Shown here: positions 26,072 through 35,552 of the stretch, piece by piece
How positions within the stretch are numbered: position 1 is the first letter of the stretch
Layout of the letters: every line of letters starts with the position of its first letter
Assembly (NCBI RefSeq): GCF_005870025.1
Contig: NZ_VATA01000001.1
Coordinates: 124,001 to 188,000 of the forward strand
Length of the DNA stretch: 64,000 bases
Source: Poseidonocella sp. HB161398
GTDB lineage: Bacteria > Pseudomonadota > Alphaproteobacteria > Rhodobacterales > Rhodobacteraceae
Direction of reading: 5' to 3'
Position numbers and translations under genes: made by a program
Notes under the pieces: model-generated
What the model was told of the DNA's origin: nothing
Database searches by the model: none
The model's input: the letters and a program-made list of their open reading frames with translations, nothing else

Positions 26072-27215
26072 CCCCGGCTACGACATCCCGGCGCGGATCG
26101 GCGACCCGGAGGCGGCCATCGCCACCCCGGCGCTGATCCTCGATCTCGACCAGCTCGAGGCGAATATCGACCGGATGCGCGCCGATGCCCGCCGGCTGGG
26201 CGTGGATCTCCGCGCCCATGCCAAGATGCACAAATCCGCCGATATCGCCCGGCTGCAGATGACCCGCGGCGGCGCGGCCGGGGTCTGCTGCCAGAAGCTC
26301 TCCGAGGCCGAGGCGCTGATCCGCGCGGGCATCACCGACATCCTCCTGACCAACGAGCTCGTCGGCGCCGCCCGGTTCGCGCGGCTGGTGCGGCTGGCGC
26401 AGAGCGCCCGGATCGCCGCCTGCGCCGACCATCCCGTCCAGGTGGCCCAGGCCTCCCAGGCGGTGATCGAGGCCCGCGCCGCCGGCGCCCCGGACGATTT
26501 GGAGCTCGAGCTGCTGGTCGAGATGGATTGCGGCGGCGGCCGCTGCGGCACCCCGGACACCGCCGCCACGCTGGCCCTCGCGCAGACCATCGCCGACAGC
26601 CCCGGCCTGCGCTTCGGCGGGCTCCATTCCTATTACGGCAGCGCCCAGCATGTCGCCGACCCGGCGGAGCGCGACCGGCTCCTCGCCCTCTCGATCGCGC
26701 GGACGGCCGAGGCGCGCGACGCGATCCTCGCCGCAGGCCTGCCCTGCCCGCGCATCACCGGCGCAGGCACCGGCAGCTACGAGACCGAGGGCGCCTCGGG
26801 CGTCTATACCGAGATCCAGCCGGGCAGCTACGCGGTGATGGATGCCGACTACAACCGCATCCGCCGCGCCGATGGCAGCCCGCCGGGCGGCTTCGGCCAG
26901 GCGCTCTTCGTGCTCGCGACCGTGATCTCGACCCCGGTCCCGGGGCGCGCAGTCTGCGATGCCGGGCTGAAGGCGCTGGCCGTCGACAGCGGCCCGCCGG
27001 TCGCCCATGGCGTGCCCGGCGTCTCGGTCCGCGCCGTCTCGGACGAGCATTGCACGCTCGACGACCCCGAGGGCCGCCTGCAACTGGGCGACATGATCCG
27101 GCTGATCCCCGGCCATTGCGACCCGACCTGCAACCTCCACGACTGGTATGCCGGCCTGCGCGGCGGCCGGGTGGAGGCGCTCTGGCCGGTCACAGCCCGC
27201 GGCAAGGTGTTCTGA
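26064..27215 (+). CDS. DSD1-family PLP enzyme (D-threonine / hydroxyaspartate aldolase-like)
   Basis: This 383-residue fold-type III PLP enzyme has an N-terminal alanine-racemase-like barrel and a C-terminal DSD1 domain. The expected PLP lysine lies in LRAHAKMHKSADIA (K54 or K57). LEMD-type strands continue in LLVEMDCGGGRCGTP, and GAGTGSYE forms the phosphate-binding loop. Near the C-terminus GHCDPTCNLHDW supplies the histidine and aspartate that bind the divalent metal in D-threonine aldolase, D-serine dehydratase (DSD1) and hydroxyaspartate aldolases. The reaction is probably a retro-aldol or dehydration of a beta-hydroxy amino acid. It overlaps hyuA by eight bases, which suggests it acts on the amino acid released by the HyuAB reaction. 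Confidence 0.88.
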   Translation: MPDPGYDIPARIGDPEAAIATPALILDLDQLEANIDRMRADARRLGVDLRAHAKMHKSADIARLQMTRGGAAGVCCQKLSEAEALIRAGITDILLTNELVGAARFARLVRLAQSARIAACADHPVQVAQASQAVIEARAAGAPDDLELELLVEMDCGGGRCGTPDTAATLALAQTIADSPGLRFGGLHSYYGSAQHVADPAERDRLLALSIARTAEARDAILAAGLPCPRITGAGTGSYETEGASGVYTEIQPGSYAVMDADYNRIRRADGSPPGGFGQALFVLATVISTPVPGRAVCDAGLKALAVDSGPPVAHGVPGVSVRAVSDEHCTLDDPEGRLQLGDMIRLIPGHCDPTCNLHDWYAGLRGGRVEALWPVTARGKVF

Positions 27216-27217
27216 GC

Positions 27218-27940
27218 ATGGCGCCGGAGGAAACGCCGTCACAGGTCTCGCTGGCCGTGGAGCTCCTGCGCGACCGGATCATCGACCTGACGCTGGCGCC
27301 GGGCAGCCGCATCGACGAGCGGCTCCTGATCGACCGTTTCGGGCTCGGCCGCACGCCCGCGCGCGAGGCGCTGAACCGTCTGGCCGCCGAGGGCTTCGTC
27401 GCCTTCCGCCCGAACCGCGGCGGCGCCGTGGTCCAGCCGCTGGATTTCCGCGAATTCGAGCAGCTGATCGAGGCGCACCAGTTCTGCGAGGGCATGCTGG
27501 CGCATCGCTGCCGGCTCGACGCGCCGGGGCTGCTGGAGGATTTGCGCGCCCTCCAGGACCGCTATGCCGCCACCGTCGCGGCGCGCGACTTCCTCGAGAT
27601 CACCCGGCTCAACACCGCCTTCCACATGCGCATGTACGCCACGATGGAGAACGCGCTGATCGAGGAGTTCGCCCGCCAGGTCCACCGCCGGGTGATGCGG
27701 GTGCTGAACTACACCTACCAGAACGAGCTGGCCGATCCCGCCCATCAGGACGCGCAGTTCGAGCTGAACCTCGCCCAGCACGAGGACATCCTCGCCGCCA
27801 TGGCCGCCGGCGACCGCACGGGTTTCGCCACGCTTCTGGTCGATCACGGCCGCTATGTCTCGCACCGGCTGATCCACCTGCTGGAGCGCCGCCGCGTCGA
27901 TCTGGTCCCCGCCTGGGTCATGCCCGGCCCCGGCGCCTAG
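27218..27940 (+). CDS. GntR-family (FCD) transcriptional regulator
   Basis: This 240-residue regulator has an N-terminal winged helix and a C-terminal all-helical FCD effector domain. The DNA-binding part reads LRDRIIDLTLAPGSRIDERLLIDRFGLGRTPAREALNRLAAEG, the standard GntR pattern (I-x-x-G-x-L-x-P-G...L-x-x-x-x-G-x-S-R-x-P-x-R-E-A-L). The FCD domain has the metal or ligand positions in LNTAFHMRMY, with HEDIL and H-x-x-H-like residues at DHGRYVSHRLIH. It is the last gene of the TRAP/HyuAB operon, two bases after the PLP gene. Autoregulation through the 18320-18338 palindrome is a reasonable inference; the effector would be the pathway substrate. Confidence 0.93.
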   Translation: MAPEETPSQVSLAVELLRDRIIDLTLAPGSRIDERLLIDRFGLGRTPAREALNRLAAEGFVAFRPNRGGAVVQPLDFREFEQLIEAHQFCEGMLAHRCRLDAPGLLEDLRALQDRYAATVAARDFLEITRLNTAFHMRMYATMENALIEEFARQVHRRVMRVLNYTYQNELADPAHQDAQFELNLAQHEDILAAMAAGDRTGFATLLVDHGRYVSHRLIHLLERRRVDLVPAWVMPGPGA

Positions 27941-29152
27941 CCGCCCTTCGATCCGCGGCGCCTGCAGAAGACCGCCCCGCCTCCACGGAAGCCGGGCGAT
28001 CGCCCCGCGGCTCCGCGGCTCGCTCCGCCCTCCCGACCGGCCGGCGGCCGCGCCCCGGAGCACCGTCCGTGGCGGAAGGCCGCAAGCTGGCGGCAGGCCG
28101 GCCCGCCGGGGGGCTGCCGCGCCCCCGACAGTCCGGGTCGCCATGAATGCAGGCGTTGGGATCACAGCCCGCAGGGCTTTCACATGGACCGCCACGGTTC
28201 GGGGACCGCCGGACAGCGGCAGCCGCCGCACGGAACCGGAGGGCACAGCCCCGCGCGGCCGGGCAGCGGACACGTCGCGGACAGGGCCAATGCAGCGGCG
28301 GCCCTGATCTCCGCCTGCGCATCGCGGACTGCCGGGGCGCCCGGGGCCGCGCGGGAGGCCCCCGGTCCCATGGCGCCGGGGGCGACTGGACCGGACGGCT
28401 CCGGCCCGGGAGGCGCCGGTCGCCCTGCCCCGTCCCGCGCCTCCGGGGCCGGGACCGGCCCTGCGGCGGGCGACGGAGGCGATCCCGTCCCGGCCAGCCG
28501 GCATTGCTCCATGCGCCGGAGCCGGATAGGACAGGCTCGCCGCCGAGGGGCCATCGGCCCTCCACCGGCCGCGTCGGGACGGCAACCGCGCCCATGCCGG
28601 TCCCCTGCCCTCCCATGGCCCGCGGCAAGGCCCTGACAGCCCGCCCGGATCACGGCCGTCCGGGCGTCCCGACACAATGGCGCCGTCCGGGGCGTGCGGG
28701 AGCAGCTGCGCGGATGCGGCAAGAAAGGCGCCACGCGGACAGCCCGCCGCTCCCTGCCGCCGTCCCGGCACCCGTGGCGCCGCGCCCGCCATGCACGGCG
28801 CCATTTCCGGCACCGGCCTCATCTCCGCTGCCGTGACTTTCCCGGATCGACCGCCGCCGGGCAGAAGGGCGATCCTCTTCCGGCGCGGGACCGCATCCCT
28901 GCGAGCTCGTCAGCGCGCGGGAGAAGCCTGCTCCGCCACCAAGGCCGGGGGCAGAACCGGAAATGTGGTCCGGAAGGCGGCAGCGCTTGCGCGCATCCGG
29001 GAGCGGTGCTGGCCGGAACCGGACCGGTGCCGGCGAGACACCGCGCCGGCATCCCTTTGCGGCAAGCTGTCAGGAAGGTGCCTGCAGGCCGGTCACGGAT
29101 CCGGCCCGCGCGGGCATCCCCGGGTCAGGCCGGAGCGGCACACCCGCCCGGA
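27941..29152. other. Gene-free stretch
   Basis: These 1.2 kb separate two convergent operons. Frames on both strands are open only because TA-containing stops are rare at this GC content. I saw no domain motif, ribosome binding site or insertion-sequence trace. Confidence 0.4.
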
Positions 29153-30493
29153 TCAGCGCCGGGCGACGCCGCTGATCGGCCGGATCGGCGTGCCGTCGGT
29201 GAAGCGCGTCAGCCGGAAATTCCCCGGATCGGTGAAGGGCCGCCCGTCGCTGGCCAGATCCGCCGCCAGCTTCCCCGCCCCGGGGCCGAGCCCGAAGCCG
29301 TGCCCCGAGAAGCCGGTGGCGATCACCAGCCCGGGCATCTTCTCGACCTTCGAGATCACCGAGACCGCGTCGGGCGTGACGTCGATCATCCCCGCCCAGT
29401 ACTGCGCCACCGGCACGTCGCGAAAGGCCGGCATCGCCTTGCGCATCGCCGCATAGACCCGGTCGATCGCCTTGCGGTCGGGCGCGGGGTCGAGCACGCG
29501 GCAGCGCTCGAAGGGCGTCACCTCGTCCGCGCCCCAGCGCCGCGTCTCGCGCGCCGCCTCGACGAAGCCCGGCCCGACGGAAAAGGAGATCGTCCGCCAT
29601 TCATTGCGCAGCGCCGGCAGGAACTTCGCGAACAGACGGAAGCTGTCGGGGGTCAGCTCGAAGCGGTTCGCCAGCACGCTGGCCACCGTGTAGCCGCCAT
29701 CGGCGCGGCGCCGCGCGGTGAAATCGGGATGCTTGATCGTGACGTCGGGCCCCTCGGGCACCGCGGCCGTGCGCAGCACCGTGTTTCGCAGCCGCAGCTG
29801 CGGCAGCTCCACCCCGGCATTGCCGAGAAAGAGCCGCGACCAGGCGCCCCCGGCCACGACCACGCTGTCGCAGGCGACCGTGCCCTTCTCCGTCACGACG
29901 CCCGAGACCCGCCCCGCCGCGGTCTCGAGGCTGCGCACCGCGCAGCCCGTCATCACCGTCGCGCCGAGCTCCTGCGCCCTGCGGGCCACGGCGGGCGCGG
30001 CCTTCTGCGGCTCCGCCCGGCCGTCGGCGCGGTTGACCAGCGCGCCCTTCAGCCCGTGATCCATGCCGGGGAACATCGCCGACAGCTCCTGCGCCGAGGC
30101 GATGGAGGCGGACAGCTGGTAGTCCCGGAGCGAGGGCAGCCACTGCTCCAGATCGGCGCGCCCGGCCGCGTCGCGGAAGCCGAAGGCGATGCCGCATTGG
30201 CGGTAGCCGGTCTGCCCCTCCACCCGCTGGTCGAGCTGCTGCCAGAGCCGCGCGGATTCGACCATCAGCTCCATCTCGCGCGGGTCGCGATGGGTCAGCC
30301 GCACCCAGCCCCAGTTGCGGCTCGACTGCTCGCCGCCGATATGGCCCTTCTCGCACAGAAGGACGCTCAGCCCGCGCTCGGCAAGCTCCAGCGCGGTGCA
30401 GCAGCCGATGATGCCGCCGCCGATGACGACCGTGTCGACGCGGGCGGGCAGGGTTTCGGCGGAGGGGACGGGATCGGGGGTCGGACCGGGCAT
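29153..30493 (-). CDS. FAD-dependent amine/amino-acid oxidoreductase (DAO family)
   Basis: This 446-residue flavoprotein carries a dinucleotide-binding motif VVIGGGIIGCCTALELAERG near residues 22-41, followed by the acidic strand end LCEKG. EQSSRNWGWVR is the loop seen in D-amino-acid-dehydrogenase and opine-oxidase-like proteins. The C-terminal FAD segment GLVIATGFSGHGFGLGPGAGKLAADL closes the fold. The ATG at 30493 is preferred; an upstream TTG would add six residues. It is the last gene of the opine-like operon, 54 bases after the 452-residue FAD/FeS subunit. It may be an additional oxidase for the released amino acid, for example a glycine- or sarcosine-oxidase type; the exact substrate is unknown. 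Confidence 0.88.
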   Translation of the reverse strand: MPGPTPDPVPSAETLPARVDTVVIGGGIIGCCTALELAERGLSVLLCEKGHIGGEQSSRNWGWVRLTHRDPREMELMVESARLWQQLDQRVEGQTGYRQCGIAFGFRDAAGRADLEQWLPSLRDYQLSASIASAQELSAMFPGMDHGLKGALVNRADGRAEPQKAAPAVARRAQELGATVMTGCAVRSLETAAGRVSGVVTEKGTVACDSVVVAGGAWSRLFLGNAGVELPQLRLRNTVLRTAAVPEGPDVTIKHPDFTARRRADGGYTVASVLANRFELTPDSFRLFAKFLPALRNEWRTISFSVGPGFVEAARETRRWGADEVTPFERCRVLDPAPDRKAIDRVYAAMRKAMPAFRDVPVAQYWAGMIDVTPDAVSVISKVEKMPGLVIATGFSGHGFGLGPGAGKLAADLASDGRPFTDPGNFRLTRFTDGTPIRPISGVARR

Positions 30494-30547
30494 GACCGGG
30501 GCCTTTCGCAAGCTTGGGAAGGGAGGGATCGGGCGGCGGGCCGGATC

Positions 30548-31906
30548 TCAGGGCGGCGGGAAATCGGGCTCCGCCATCCCGGCGGCGGCGATCACCGACA
30601 GCGGCAGCGGCTTCAGCGGCGGGCGGATGCGGAAATAGCCGGTCTCCTGCATCCCCTGCCCGCGCGCCTCGGCGACGAGCGCCGCGACCGCCAGGCCGCA
30701 GGTCCGGCCCTGGCAGGGGCCCATGCCGGCGCGCAGCAGGAATTTCGCCTGGTTCGGCCCGGCGGCGCCGTCGCGCGCGGCGCGGCGGATCGCGCCCGCG
30801 GTGACATTCTCGCAGCGGCAGACCACGGTGCCGTCATCGGGCAGCACCGTGCCGGGGTGGTAGAGCCGCTCGAGGAAGGGCCGCGCGGCACGCGCCCGGG
30901 CGATCCGGCGGCGGAGCCCGGCGGTCTCGCCGCCTGCCAGCAGCCGCGCCGCCAGCCGGCCTTCCAGCTCGGCGACCTCCGCCCCGCCGATCCCGGCGCC
31001 GTCCCCGGCCATCAGGATCCCCGGCGCCAGCCGCAGATCGCCGTCGCGGCGCGGGCGGAAGGCGGCCTGGCCCGCATCCCAGTCATGGCCGATCCTGAGA
31101 AGCCGCGGCGCCTGCGGGTTCGGCACCACCCCCAGATGCAGCCCGACCGTCTGCGTCTCCAGCCGCCAGTCGCGCCCCGCGGCATCGCGGAAGCGCACCG
31201 CCTCCGCCCGGTCGGTCCCCTCGATCTGCAGCCCCGAGGCGCCGCGATGGACCGCGACCCCGGCGCGCAGCACCTTGGCGATCAGCCCCAGCCCCTTGGC
31301 CAGGGGCCCCGGCGCCCGCAGCGCGCCGGGCAGCGCGCGCGCCGCCTCGCGATAGCGCCCGGCCGGCAGGGTCTCGACCACCGCCTGGGGCGGCACGCCG
31401 GCCGCCGCCATCTGCGCGGCCAAGAGCCACAGGAGCGGCCCCGCCCCGGCCAGAACCGCGCCCTCGGCGGCAAGGCCGGAGGTCTTCATCAGGATCTGCA
31501 GCCCGCCCGCCGTCTGCACGCCCGGCAGCGTCCAGCCCGGCACCGGCACCGGCCGCTCCACCGCGCCGGTCGCCAGCAGAAGCGTGCCGGGCCGGATCCG
31601 GCGGCTGCCCTCGGGCCCCGCGCAGTCGACCGCCAGCGGCTCCGCCTCGATATTCCAGGCGACATGGCCTGGCAGATAGGTCGCCCCGCTGGCGTGGAAG
31701 GCGTCGATCACCGCCCTGCCCTTCGCGTAATCCGGGCCCATCAGCTGCCGCCGCGCCCCGGGCACCTGGCCCGCGCCGCGCCAGATCTGCCCGCCCGGCG
31801 CCATCTGGTCGTCGATCAGAACGACCGACAGCCCCGCTGCCCGCGCCTCGATCGCCGCGCCGAGCCCCGCGGGCCCCGCGCCGATAATCGCCAGATCCGG
31901 TGTCAT
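30548..31906 (-). CDS. FAD/[2Fe-2S] subunit of an amine dehydrogenase (OoxA/NoxA/HcnB type)
   Basis: This 452-residue NAD(P)/FAD-binding oxidoreductase starts IIGAGPAGLGAAIEARAAGL (first Rossmann motif) and has LAGAGPLLWLLAAQMAAAG as the second. PGGQIWRG and LLATGAVERPVPVPGWTLPGV are typical of the opine-oxidase A, hydrogen-cyanide-synthase B and hydroxyproline-dehydrogenase alpha subunits. The C-terminus has a BFD-like iron-sulfur site: CRCENV, then GPCQGRTCG, giving C-x-C and C-x4-C. It overlaps the small ferredoxin-like gene by four bases. In known opine oxidases such subunits split the secondary amine of octopine or nopaline into a keto acid and an amino acid, passing electrons to the membrane. 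Confidence 0.9.
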   Translation of the reverse strand: MTPDLAIIGAGPAGLGAAIEARAAGLSVVLIDDQMAPGGQIWRGAGQVPGARRQLMGPDYAKGRAVIDAFHASGATYLPGHVAWNIEAEPLAVDCAGPEGSRRIRPGTLLLATGAVERPVPVPGWTLPGVQTAGGLQILMKTSGLAAEGAVLAGAGPLLWLLAAQMAAAGVPPQAVVETLPAGRYREAARALPGALRAPGPLAKGLGLIAKVLRAGVAVHRGASGLQIEGTDRAEAVRFRDAAGRDWRLETQTVGLHLGVVPNPQAPRLLRIGHDWDAGQAAFRPRRDGDLRLAPGILMAGDGAGIGGAEVAELEGRLAARLLAGGETAGLRRRIARARAARPFLERLYHPGTVLPDDGTVVCRCENVTAGAIRRAARDGAAGPNQAKFLLRAGMGPCQGRTCGLAVAALVAEARGQGMQETGYFRIRPPLKPLPLSVIAAAGMAEPDFPPP

Positions 31907-32190
31907 GCCCGCCCCCCCCGCTGCCGCGCGACCTTCATGCCGGGCGCCAGCAGCACCTGGCAGGCCTGCCGGTTCGGCCGCCCGTCGATCTCCACCAGGC
32001 ACTCGAAGCAGGTCCCCATCAGGCAGTAGGGCCCGCGCGCCGCGCCATCCAGCGGATGCGACCGCGTCGCCGCGATCCCGGCCGCCAGGAGCGCCGCGGC
32101 CACCGTGTCGCCCTCGCGCCCGGCCAGCGCCTGCCCCTCCCAGGTGAACTCGACCGCCGCGGCGGCCTCCGTGTCAGTTGTCCGGAACAT
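31903..32190 (-). CDS. (2Fe-2S)-binding small subunit (HcnA-like)
   Basis: This 95-residue ferredoxin-like protein has a plant-type [2Fe-2S] cluster motif, PYCLMGTCFECLVEIDG (C-x4-C-x2-C, about residues 55-66), with the fourth cysteine in NRQACQVLL. The N-terminal half (VEFTWEGQALAGREGDTVAAALLAAG) matches HcnA and the gamma subunit of hydroxyproline dehydrogenase, where E-G-x-T-V-A-A-A-L is conserved. It overlaps the larger FAD subunits on both sides (17 bases with the upstream gene, four with the downstream one). Subunit assembly as alpha-beta-gamma is therefore likely. It carries electrons between the two flavin sites. Confidence 0.9.
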   Translation of the reverse strand: MFRTTDTEAAAAVEFTWEGQALAGREGDTVAAALLAAGIAATRSHPLDGAARGPYCLMGTCFECLVEIDGRPNRQACQVLLAPGMKVARQRGGRA

Positions 32191-33283
32191 CGAACCTCCG
32201 CGAGGACAGCGCCGCGATCTCCGGGGCCAGCGCCCCGGCGGCGATCATCGGCGCAAGTTTCAGGGCATGGACCGCCGCCAGCGTGACGCCGGAATGGCAG
32301 TTGGCGGCGAAAAGCCCGGGCAGCGAGGCGGGCGCCTCGTAGACCGGGAAGCTGTCGGGCGTCATCGTGCGGATGCCGCCCCAGGCGCGGACCAGGTTCA
32401 CCTCCGAGAGCCAGGGGAACATCTTCAGGCTGCGCGCCGCGATATCGGCGATCACCGCGCCCGAGCTGCGGTCGTCGAGCCCGGCCTCCGGCTCCTTGCT
32501 GTCGCCGAGCAGCAGCGTGCCCGCCTCGGTCTGGCGCACCTTGTGGGTCGGCAGCGGCAGCCGCGGCCCGGTGCGCTCGGTGACGAGGATCTGACCCTTC
32601 AGCCCCGAGACCGGGATCTCGATCCCCGCCATCCGGCCGAGCGCCAGGTTGCCCGTCCCCGCCGCCAGCACCAGGACCGGCGCGGCATGGCGCGCCTCTG
32701 CCGTCTCCACCTGCCACAGCCCGGCCTCGCGGCCGAGCGCGACCGCCTCCTGCCCCGAGAGGATCCGCCCGCCCTGCGCGAGGATCCCGCGATGCAGCGC
32801 CAGCAGCAGCCCCTGCGGGCTGGCATGGCCGTCCTGCGCGCAGAGGCTGGCGCCGACGACCTCCGGGCCGATCCCGGGCAGCAGGTCCGCCAGCTCGCCG
32901 CGGTCGAGGATCCGCATGTCGAAGGCCCCGGGCCCGTCGACATTGTGCATCCGCTGCATTAGGCCGCGGCGGCCGTCGAGCTCTTCCTCGCTCATGCACA
33001 GATGCAGCCCGCCCGGCGCCGAGAAGCCGCAGGACACGCCGGTCTGCCCGGCCAGCAACTCCTGGAAGCCGGGCCAGAGCGCGGCGCCCTCGCGGGTCCA
33101 GGCGGCGTATTCCGGCAGGCCGTCGCCCTTCGACTGCACCCAGACCAGGCCGAAATTCGCCCGCGCCGCGCGCTGCGCCTCGTCGGCGCCGTCCAGCACG
33201 GTGACGCCCATGCCCTGGCGCAGGAGCCCCCAGGCAATGGCCGCGCCGACCATGCCGCCGCCGATGACGATCGCGTCGCTCAT
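32174..33283 (-). CDS. FAD-dependent oxidoreductase, catalytic subunit (OoxB/HcnC type)
   Basis: This 369-residue DAO-family flavoprotein has [20 protein letters not shown] at residues 5-24 and the acidic end [16 protein letters not shown] corresponds to the R-x-x-N-x-G-x-x-x-x-x loop of OoxB- and HcnC-type subunits, and [16 protein letters not shown] and [16 protein letters not shown] form the C-terminal FAD-binding region. The ATG overlaps the ABC ATPase stop by four bases, and the 3' end overlaps the [2Fe-2S] gene. Together with the genes at 31903-32190 and 30548-31906 it forms a full heterotrimeric dehydrogenase. It is expected to oxidise the secondary-amine bond of an imported opine-like compound. 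Confidence 0.9.
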   Translation of the reverse strand: MSDAIVIGGGMVGAAIAWGLLRQGMGVTVLDGADEAQRAARANFGLVWVQSKGDGLPEYAAWTREGAALWPGFQELLAGQTGVSCGFSAPGGLHLCMSEEELDGRRGLMQRMHNVDGPGAFDMRILDRGELADLLPGIGPEVVGASLCAQDGHASPQGLLLALHRGILAQGGRILSGQEAVALGREAGLWQVETAEARHAAPVLVLAAGTGNLALGRMAGIEIPVSGLKGQILVTERTGPRLPLPTHKVRQTEAGTLLLGDSKEPEAGLDDRSSGAVIADIAARSLKMFPWLSEVNLVRAWGGIRTMTPDSFPVYEAPASLPGLFAANCHSGVTLAAVHALKLAPMIAAGALAPEIAALSSRRFDVPDN

Positions 33284-34035
33284 GCGTCATGCCTCATGAT
33301 CAGGTCGAGGAACTGCCGCGCCCGCTCGGTCCGCGGCGCCGAGAAGAATTCGGCCGGCGTGCCCTCCTCGACGATCTCGCCGCGGTCCATGAAGATCACC
33401 CGGTCGGCGACCTCGCGGGCAAAGCCCATCTCGTGGGTGACGCAGATCATCGTCATTCCGTCATCGGCCAGCCGCCGCATCGTCGCCAGCACCTCGCCGA
33501 CCATTTCCGGGTCGAGCGCCGAGGTCGGCTCGTCGAAGAGCATGCCCTTCGGCTTCATCGCCAGCGCCCGGCAGATCGCGACGCGCTGCTGCTGCCCGCC
33601 CGAGAGCGAGGCGACCGGCGCGCGGGCCTTCTCGGTCAGCCCGACGATGCCCAGAAGCCGCAGCGCCTCTTCCTCGGCCTCGGCGCGGGTCATCAGCCCG
33701 GCGCGGCAGGGCGCCAGCGTGATGTTGCGCATGACGTCGAGATGCGGGAACAGCGCGTAGTTCTGGAAGACCATGCCGATTTCCAGCCGGGTCTGGCGCC
33801 AGCGCCCGGGCCCGGCGCCATCGACCCGGCGGCCGCCGACCATGACCGCGCCCGAAGTGATCTCCTCCAGCCCGTTGACGCAGCGGATCAGCGTCGACTT
33901 GCCCGAGCCCGAGGGGCCGAGGATCACCACCACCTCGCCCTGGCGGACCTTCAGGTCGACATTGCTGAGCGCGCGGATCCCGCCGCGGAACTCCTTGCAG
34001 AGCGCGGCGGTCTCGATCAGCGGAACCGGGCTCAT
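33280..34035 (-). CDS. Polar amino-acid/opine ABC transporter ATPase
   Basis: This 251-residue ABC ATPase has Walker [11 protein letters not shown] (about residues 39-48), the Q-loop [14 protein letters not shown], the signature LSGGQQQR, Walker [14 protein letters not shown] and the switch histidine in CVTHEMGFA. The size and the [13 protein letters not shown] segment are those of the GlnQ/HisP/OccP group. The start overlaps the ASL-like gene by four bases (ATG at 34035). It energises the two permeases at 35549-36956 that are fed by the receptor at 37026-37895. All parts of the importer are present and intact. Confidence 0.94.
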   Translation of the reverse strand: MSPVPLIETAALCKEFRGGIRALSNVDLKVRQGEVVVILGPSGSGKSTLIRCVNGLEEITSGAVMVGGRRVDGAGPGRWRQTRLEIGMVFQNYALFPHLDVMRNITLAPCRAGLMTRAEAEEEALRLLGIVGLTEKARAPVASLSGGQQQRVAICRALAMKPKGMLFDEPTSALDPEMVGEVLATMRRLADDGMTMICVTHEMGFAREVADRVIFMDRGEIVEEGTPAEFFSAPRTERARQFLDLIMRHDA

Positions 34036-35552
34036 GCCGGGGCCTCCGCCATCGCGCCGCCGATCAGCGCGCGGCAGCAGGCCTCCAGCCGCTCGGCGGC
34101 TGCCTCGCGGCGCAGGGCGCGGGTCTCGGCCGCGCGGCGCTCGGCGGCCAGTGCCGCCGCCGCGCCATTCCTCAACCGCGCCGTCTCGGCCAGGCTCGGC
34201 CCGCAGCCCGGCGCCTCGAGCACGCCCGCAGGATCCAGCACCTCGGCCAGCCGCGCGGGCGCCAGCCCCAGGGACCGCCCCGTGATCTCGCGCGCCGCCG
34301 CGTCGAGCGCGGCCCCGGGCGCGGCGCCCTCCAGCGACAGCCGCACGAAGCGCCCGGCGATGTGATGCGCCTCGCGGAAGGGCAGCGCGCAATCGGTGAC
34401 CAGCGCATCGGCCAGCGCCGTCGCGGTGGCGAAATTCGCCCCCGAAAGCTCGGCCATCCGCGCCCGGCAGGGCATCGCGGCCCCGGCCACGACCCGCGCG
34501 GCCGGCAGCATCCCCGCCAGCTCCTCCAGCGCCTCCCACAGCCAGCGCCCGGCCTCGGCGCCGACCTCCTGGCTATGGCCGAAAGGCACCGCGCGGCTGG
34601 CGGCAAAGGCCGTCGCCAGCGCCCCCGACAGCGCCGCGGGGCGCGATTTCAGGTGCTCGAGCACGGCGAGGTTCTTCTTCTGCGGCATGATCGAGGAGGT
34701 GATCGCCACCCGGTCGGGAAAGCGCAGCATGGCGAATTCATGGGTCGACCACAGGTAGAAATCCTGCGCCATCCGCCCCAGCGTCAGCGACAGCTGCGCG
34801 GCGGCATTGCCCAGCTCGATCAGCCCGTCGCGGCTGGCGATCGCGTCCAGCGCATGGGGCTGCGGCGCGGCAAAGCCCAGAAGCTCGGCGGTACGGGCGC
34901 GGTCGATGCCGAAGCGCGTCCCGGCCAGCGCCCCCGCCCCCAGCGGACAGTCGTCCATCCGCGCCAGCGCATCGGCGATCCGCCCGGCATCGCGCCCCAG
35001 CGCCGCCTCGATCCCCAGAAGGTACCAGCCGAAAGTCACCGGCTGGGCATGCTGCAGATGGGTGTAGCCCGGCATCACCGTCGCGGCCTCCTCCCCCGCG
35101 CGCTCGAGCAGCACCTCGCGCAGGTCGAGCACCTGGGCCAGCAGCCTCTCGCCCAGCTCGCGCTGGCGCAGCCGGTCGAGCGTCGCCTTCAGGTCGTTGC
35201 GCGAGCGCGCCATGTGCAGGAAGCCCGCCTCGGCGCCCGCGCGGCGCGCCAGCTCCGCCTCGTAGTTGAACCAGGCATCCTCCCGCTCGGGATCGAGCGC
35301 GAAGGCGCCGGGCCCCTCTGCCTCCAGCTCGGCGACATGGCCCAGCAGCCGCCCCGCCAGCGCCGCGGGCACCAGCCCGCATTCGGCCAGCATCACCAGA
35401 TGCGCCCGGTTGATCGCGGCAAAGCCCGGCAGCGAGGCGGCGAAGCTGCGCGCCAGCAGCGGCGCGTTGATCCCGGCGATGATCTCGGGCGCCAGCGGCT
35501 CGGAGAGCAGCCCGCTCACCTTGGAGGTCGTCTTGGTCTCGGACATGGTCAT
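34032..35552 (-). CDS. Argininosuccinate-lyase-family enzyme, catabolic
   Basis: This 506-residue member of the fumarase/aspartase superfamily is close to argininosuccinate lyase. Visible landmarks: [16 protein letters not shown] (the conserved S-R-N-D segment), [15 protein letters not shown] (T-H-L-Q-x-A-Q-P), [12 protein letters not shown], and the signature loop [14 protein letters not shown] near residue 290 (S-S-x-M-P-x-K-x-N). The length slightly exceeds ArgH (about 460). The start overlaps the permease stop (ATGA, 35549-35552). Such enzymes eliminate fumarate from an N-substituted aspartate. Lying inside a transporter/oxidase operon rather than with arginine biosynthesis, it probably acts on an imported N-succinyl-type amine or opine. 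That substrate is inference. Confidence 0.85.
   Translation of the reverse strand: MTMSETKTTSKVSGLLSEPLAPEIIAGINAPLLARSFAASLPGFAAINRAHLVMLAECGLVPAALAGRLLGHVAELEAEGPGAFALDPEREDAWFNYEAELARRAGAEAGFLHMARSRNDLKATLDRLRQRELGERLLAQVLDLREVLLERAGEEAATVMPGYTHLQHAQPVTFGWYLLGIEAALGRDAGRIADALARMDDCPLGAGALAGTRFGIDRARTAELLGFAAPQPHALDAIASRDGLIELGNAAAQLSLTLGRMAQDFYLWSTHEFAMLRFPDRVAITSSIMPQKKNLAVLEHLKSRPAALSGALATAFAASRAVPFGHSQEVGAEAGRWLWEALEELAGMLPAARVVAGAAMPCRARMAELSGANFATATALADALVTDCALPFREAHHIAGRFVRLSLEGAAPGAALDAAAREITGRSLGLAPARLAEVLDPAGVLEAPGCGPSLAETARLRNGAAAALAAERRAAETRALRREAAAERLEACCRALIGGAMAEAPA

Noticed and set aside
26064-27215. Beta-hydroxyaspartate aldolase of the BHAC glyoxylate pathway
   Set aside because: The aminotransferase, dehydratase and iminosuccinate reductase genes that define that pathway are absent; the neighbours are HyuAB and TRAP genes instead.
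34032-35552. Housekeeping argH of arginine biosynthesis
   Set aside because: The gene is translationally coupled on both sides to an ABC importer, and no arginine biosynthesis gene is near; a catabolic role fits better, though the family is the same.
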